Shown here: piece after piece, positions 5,616 through 7,567 of the stretch
How the letters are laid out: each line of letters begins with the position of its first letter
Numbering within the stretch: position 1 is the stretch's first letter
Assembly (NCBI GenBank): GCA_031385325.1
Contig: JANNBJ010000087.1
Location: 1 to 7,567, forward strand
Direction: 5' to 3'
Length of the DNA: 7,567 bases
From: SYFY01 sp031385325
Lineage (GTDB): Bacteria; Pseudomonadota; Gammaproteobacteria; Pseudomonadales; Azotimanducaceae
Made by a program: the position numbers and the translations under genes
Notes under the pieces: generated by a model
Databases searched by the model: none
Told to the model about the DNA's origin: nothing
The model's input: the letters and a program-made list of their open reading frames with translations, nothing else

Positions 5616-7018
5616 CCATGCGACGCACGAAGATCATTTGCACCATCGGTCCGGCCACAGCGAGTTATGCCAAGTTGCTCGCGCTTTATAACGCAGGCAT
5701 GAACGTCGTTCGCATCAACATGTCGCATGCCGACCATGCAGGCGCCGGCAAGATCATTCACTGGGTCAAGACGCTGAATCGCAAAGTGGCTTATCCAATC
5801 CCGGTGATGCTCGACACGCAGGGGCCGGAAATCCGTACCGGTGTCATCGCCAAACCCATCATGCTGACTCAAGGCCAGGTGGTGACGCTGACGGTGCGCG
5901 GAATAACTGATGTCGAAACGACGTCCATTCATGTCAACTACAAAGAGCTGGTCGATATTGTCCACGTCGGCAATCGAGTGACCGTCGACAACGGACTGAT
6001 CAATTTTGAAGTCCTGAAAAAGCAGGATCAGACCCTTGTCTGCAAGGTCGTCGACGGTGGCATGTTGGGCAGCCGAAGGCATGTCAATTTGCCAGGCGTG
6101 CGTGTCAATCTGCCGGCAATCACCGACAAGGATCGCGACGACATCGAGTTCGGTGTTGCCAACGACATCGATTTTGTGGCGCTCTCCTTTGTTCGCGATG
6201 TAGATGACATCCACAGTCTGAAAGCTTTGCTGGGACGCAAGTCCGACAAGGTAAAGATCATCGCCAAGATCGAAGATCGTGAAGGTGTACGCAATGTCCA
6301 TCAGATCATCCAGGCATCGGACGGGGTGATGGTTGCGCGTGGTGATCTGGGGATAGAAACGGATATCTCGGATCTGCCGAACATCCAGCGGCAGATCGTG
6401 CATTCCAGCGCCGTGTACGGCAAACGCTGCATCGTTGCGACCCATCTGCTGGAGAGCATGATCACGAACCCGATCCCCACCCGGGCAGAAGTCACCGATG
6501 TTGCCAACGCAATCTATGAAGGTGCAGATGCGGTGATGTTGTCAGGTGAGACCAGCGTTGGCGCGTATCCTGTTCGCTGTGTGGCCCAACTGCACGCCAT
6601 CGCCGAGCGCACCGAACGGTGGCCTGGCCTTGGTTATGAGAAGGACCTCGAAGCACAATCCGACAAGCAGTACATGACGATTCATGCGGTTGCGCTGGCA
6701 GAGTCGCTGCGCGCCGACGGCATCGTCGTCATCACGCGGCGTGGGGTAACAGCAGATCTGGTGACGGCGGCGAGGCCACCCAAGGTGCCCATCTATGCGT
6801 TCACCAACAGCAGCCAGACACGTCGTCGCCTGGCGCTCAACCGTGCGGTGTACGCCCACCGGACCGCTTTCAGTTCTGACCCTGAGCGCACACTGCAAAC
6901 CGCGTTTCGCACCTTGCGCCAGCGGGAAGGGTTGCCACCCATGGCCAAGGTCGTTGTCATCTCGGATGTATTGGCCGGCCAGAACAGCGAAGCCATCCAG
7001 ATTCGGTTCATCCCCTGA
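5612..7018 (+). CDS. pyk: Pyruvate kinase
   Basis: Pyruvate kinase transfers phosphate from phosphoenolpyruvate to ADP in the last step of glycolysis, in the cytoplasm. The 468-residue product is normal in length. It begins M-R-R-T-K-I-I-C-T-I-G-P-A. Metal and substrate residues are visible: R34, N36, S38 (R-I-N-M-S-H), D68-T69, and the signature I-I-A-K-I-E-D-R-E-G-V with catalytic K219 and metal ligand E221. A-R-G-D (D245), A-T277 and S-G-E-T-S-V-G-A-Y-P (311-320) follow. Q-G-P-E-I-R-T-G carries Glu (E73) where K+-independent enzymes have Lys, so this is probably a K+-dependent type; A-T-H-L-L-E-S-M replaces the commoner A-T-Q-M-L-E-S-M. The C-terminal domain is present but ends in an atypical Q-I-R-F-I-P. 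The start at 5612 overlaps the helicase stop in ATGA; ATG 5618 is also possible. An ATG at 5546 in the same frame lies deep in the helicase gene and is rejected. Confidence 0.95.
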   Translation: MTMRRTKIICTIGPATASYAKLLALYNAGMNVVRINMSHADHAGAGKIIHWVKTLNRKVAYPIPVMLDTQGPEIRTGVIAKPIMLTQGQVVTLTVRGITDVETTSIHVNYKELVDIVHVGNRVTVDNGLINFEVLKKQDQTLVCKVVDGGMLGSRRHVNLPGVRVNLPAITDKDRDDIEFGVANDIDFVALSFVRDVDDIHSLKALLGRKSDKVKIIAKIEDREGVRNVHQIIQASDGVMVARGDLGIETDISDLPNIQRQIVHSSAVYGKRCIVATHLLESMITNPIPTRAEVTDVANAIYEGADAVMLSGETSVGAYPVRCVAQLHAIAERTERWPGLGYEKDLEAQSDKQYMTIHAVALAESLRADGIVVITRRGVTADLVTAARPPKVPIYAFTNSSQTRRRLALNRAVYAHRTAFSSDPERTLQTAFRTLRQREGLPPMAKVVVISDVLAGQNSEAIQIRFIP

Positions 7019-7023
7019 TGAGG
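7019..7023 (+). promoter_or_regulatory. Ribosome binding site of the MORN gene
   Basis: TGAGG lies nine bases before the ATG at 7033, just after the pyk stop. It favours 7033 over the ATG at 7018 that overlaps the pyk stop (TGATG), because the latter has no ribosome binding site in front of it. Confidence 0.5.
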
Positions 7024-7032
7024 CAAACCTGC

Positions 7033-7567
7033 ATGCAGCTGGCCCGACTTTTTGTTCTTGCGATCATCGTCCTGCTGACCGCACAGGCGATCGCTGCACC
7101 CAAGCGCATCAAATTCGATAACGGTGACGACTATTTCGGCAAGGTCAAGGATGGCAAGCGGACCGGTCAGGGGATTTATACCTGGGCCAACGGCAACCGT
7201 TACGAAGGCACGTTCGCTGACAATTCACTGCACGGACAAGGTACCTACACCTGGAAGGACGGTCGGACGTATACGGGTTCGTTCGTCAATGACAAACGTG
7301 AGGGTATCGGTGAGCTGATCTGGCCAAACGGTGAACGGTACTCGGGCAGTTTCAGAGCCAATCAACCCAGTGGGGAAGGCACGTTCAAATGGTCCAACGG
7401 GGATCGGTACGCCGGCAGTTTTGTCGACTCACAGAGAACGGGCAAAGGAACCTTCACCTGGGCCAGTGGCGATTCCTACAGCGGCGATTTCAGCAAGGGC
7501 GTGCTGAACGGCAACGGTACTTTCCAGTGGCGAGATGGCAGGCGGTACGTTGGCACGTTTGTTGGTG
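7033..7567 (+). CDS. Exported MORN-repeat protein, 3' end outside window
   Basis: The frame is open from ATG 7033 (or 7018, five residues longer) to the window end, so the protein is truncated here. It starts with a signal peptide: M-Q-L-A-R, a hydrophobic core L-F-V-L-A-I-I-V-L-L-T-A, and a cleavage site A-I-A before A-P-K. Export to the periplasm or outside is therefore likely. The mature part is a string of 23-residue MORN repeats of the form Y-x-G-x-F-x-(5-7)-G-x-G-x-(3)-W-x-(1)-G; six full copies and the start of a seventh are visible. MORN repeats form an elongated beta-hairpin ladder associated with membrane, lipid or protein contacts. The specific function is unknown, and a catalytic or anchoring domain could follow beyond the window. 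The gene follows pyk with no gap for a promoter, so it is probably co-transcribed. Confidence 0.88.
   Translation, partial: MQLARLFVLAIIVLLTAQAIAAPKRIKFDNGDDYFGKVKDGKRTGQGIYTWANGNRYEGTFADNSLHGQGTYTWKDGRTYTGSFVNDKREGIGELIWPNGERYSGSFRANQPSGEGTFKWSNGDRYAGSFVDSQRTGKGTFTWASGDSYSGDFSKGVLNGNGTFQWRDGRRYVGTFVG
7132..7567 (+). repeat. Tandem MORN repeats, 69-base period
   Basis: Repeat units begin at 7132, 7201, 7270, 7339, 7408, 7477 and 7546, exactly 69 bases (23 residues) apart with no indel. The DNA has diverged while the Tyr-Gly, Gly-x-Gly and Trp-Gly positions hold, so this is protein-level conservation rather than recent DNA duplication. The seventh unit is cut by the window end. Confidence 0.88.

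Noticed and set aside
5519..6445. 308-residue minus-strand frame across pyk
   Set aside because: It is antisense to unmistakable pyruvate kinase coding sequence, and the His/Asp-rich composition is typical of a shadow frame.
7132..7567. Regular 69-base periodicity as a CRISPR or DNA satellite
   Set aside because: The periodicity is in the encoded 23-residue MORN units. The DNA copies differ and there are no identical repeats with unique spacers.

Overview
The window looks like a chromosomal segment from a gammaproteobacterium. GC content is moderate. The RmuC and CsrA proteins are close to gammaproteobacterial forms, the FAN1-type nuclease resembles the pseudomonad enzyme, and there is a LexA box of the CTGT-N8-ACAG type. 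I cannot name the genus. No mobile element, CRISPR array, tRNA or rRNA is visible.

Left part (1-1068): the window opens inside rmuC (DNA recombination protein, C-terminal half). A short gap with a good ribosome binding site follows, then csrA, a 63-residue global mRNA-binding regulator. About 140 bases without a gene separate csrA from the next gene, which converges on it from the other strand. One stem-loop is possible there, but no classical terminator.

Middle (1069-5615): a protein of about 164 residues that I do not recognise is encoded on the minus strand. It diverges from an operon beginning with a FAN1-type structure-specific nuclease (VRR-NUC). That gene overlaps by 13 bases a 777-residue protein joining an N-terminal PD-(D/E)XK nuclease-like domain to an iron-sulphur XPD/DinG-type helicase. 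The divergent control region holds a perfect LexA half-site pair (CTGTGCATCCATACAG, 1571-1586), a perfect TATAAT for the rightward operon, and a perfect TTGACA for the leftward gene. The simplest reading is an SOS-inducible repair module, probably for interstrand crosslinks or branched DNA, with an unknown gene under the same operator.

Right part (5612-7567): pyruvate kinase (pyk) follows with an ATGA overlap of stop and start. Next comes an exported MORN-repeat protein cut by the window end. All four rightward genes overlap or nearly touch, so the glycolytic gene and the MORN gene are probably at least partly co-transcribed with the repair genes. The most interesting points are the LexA-controlled divergent region, the nuclease/helicase-nuclease pair, and the unknown divergent gene.
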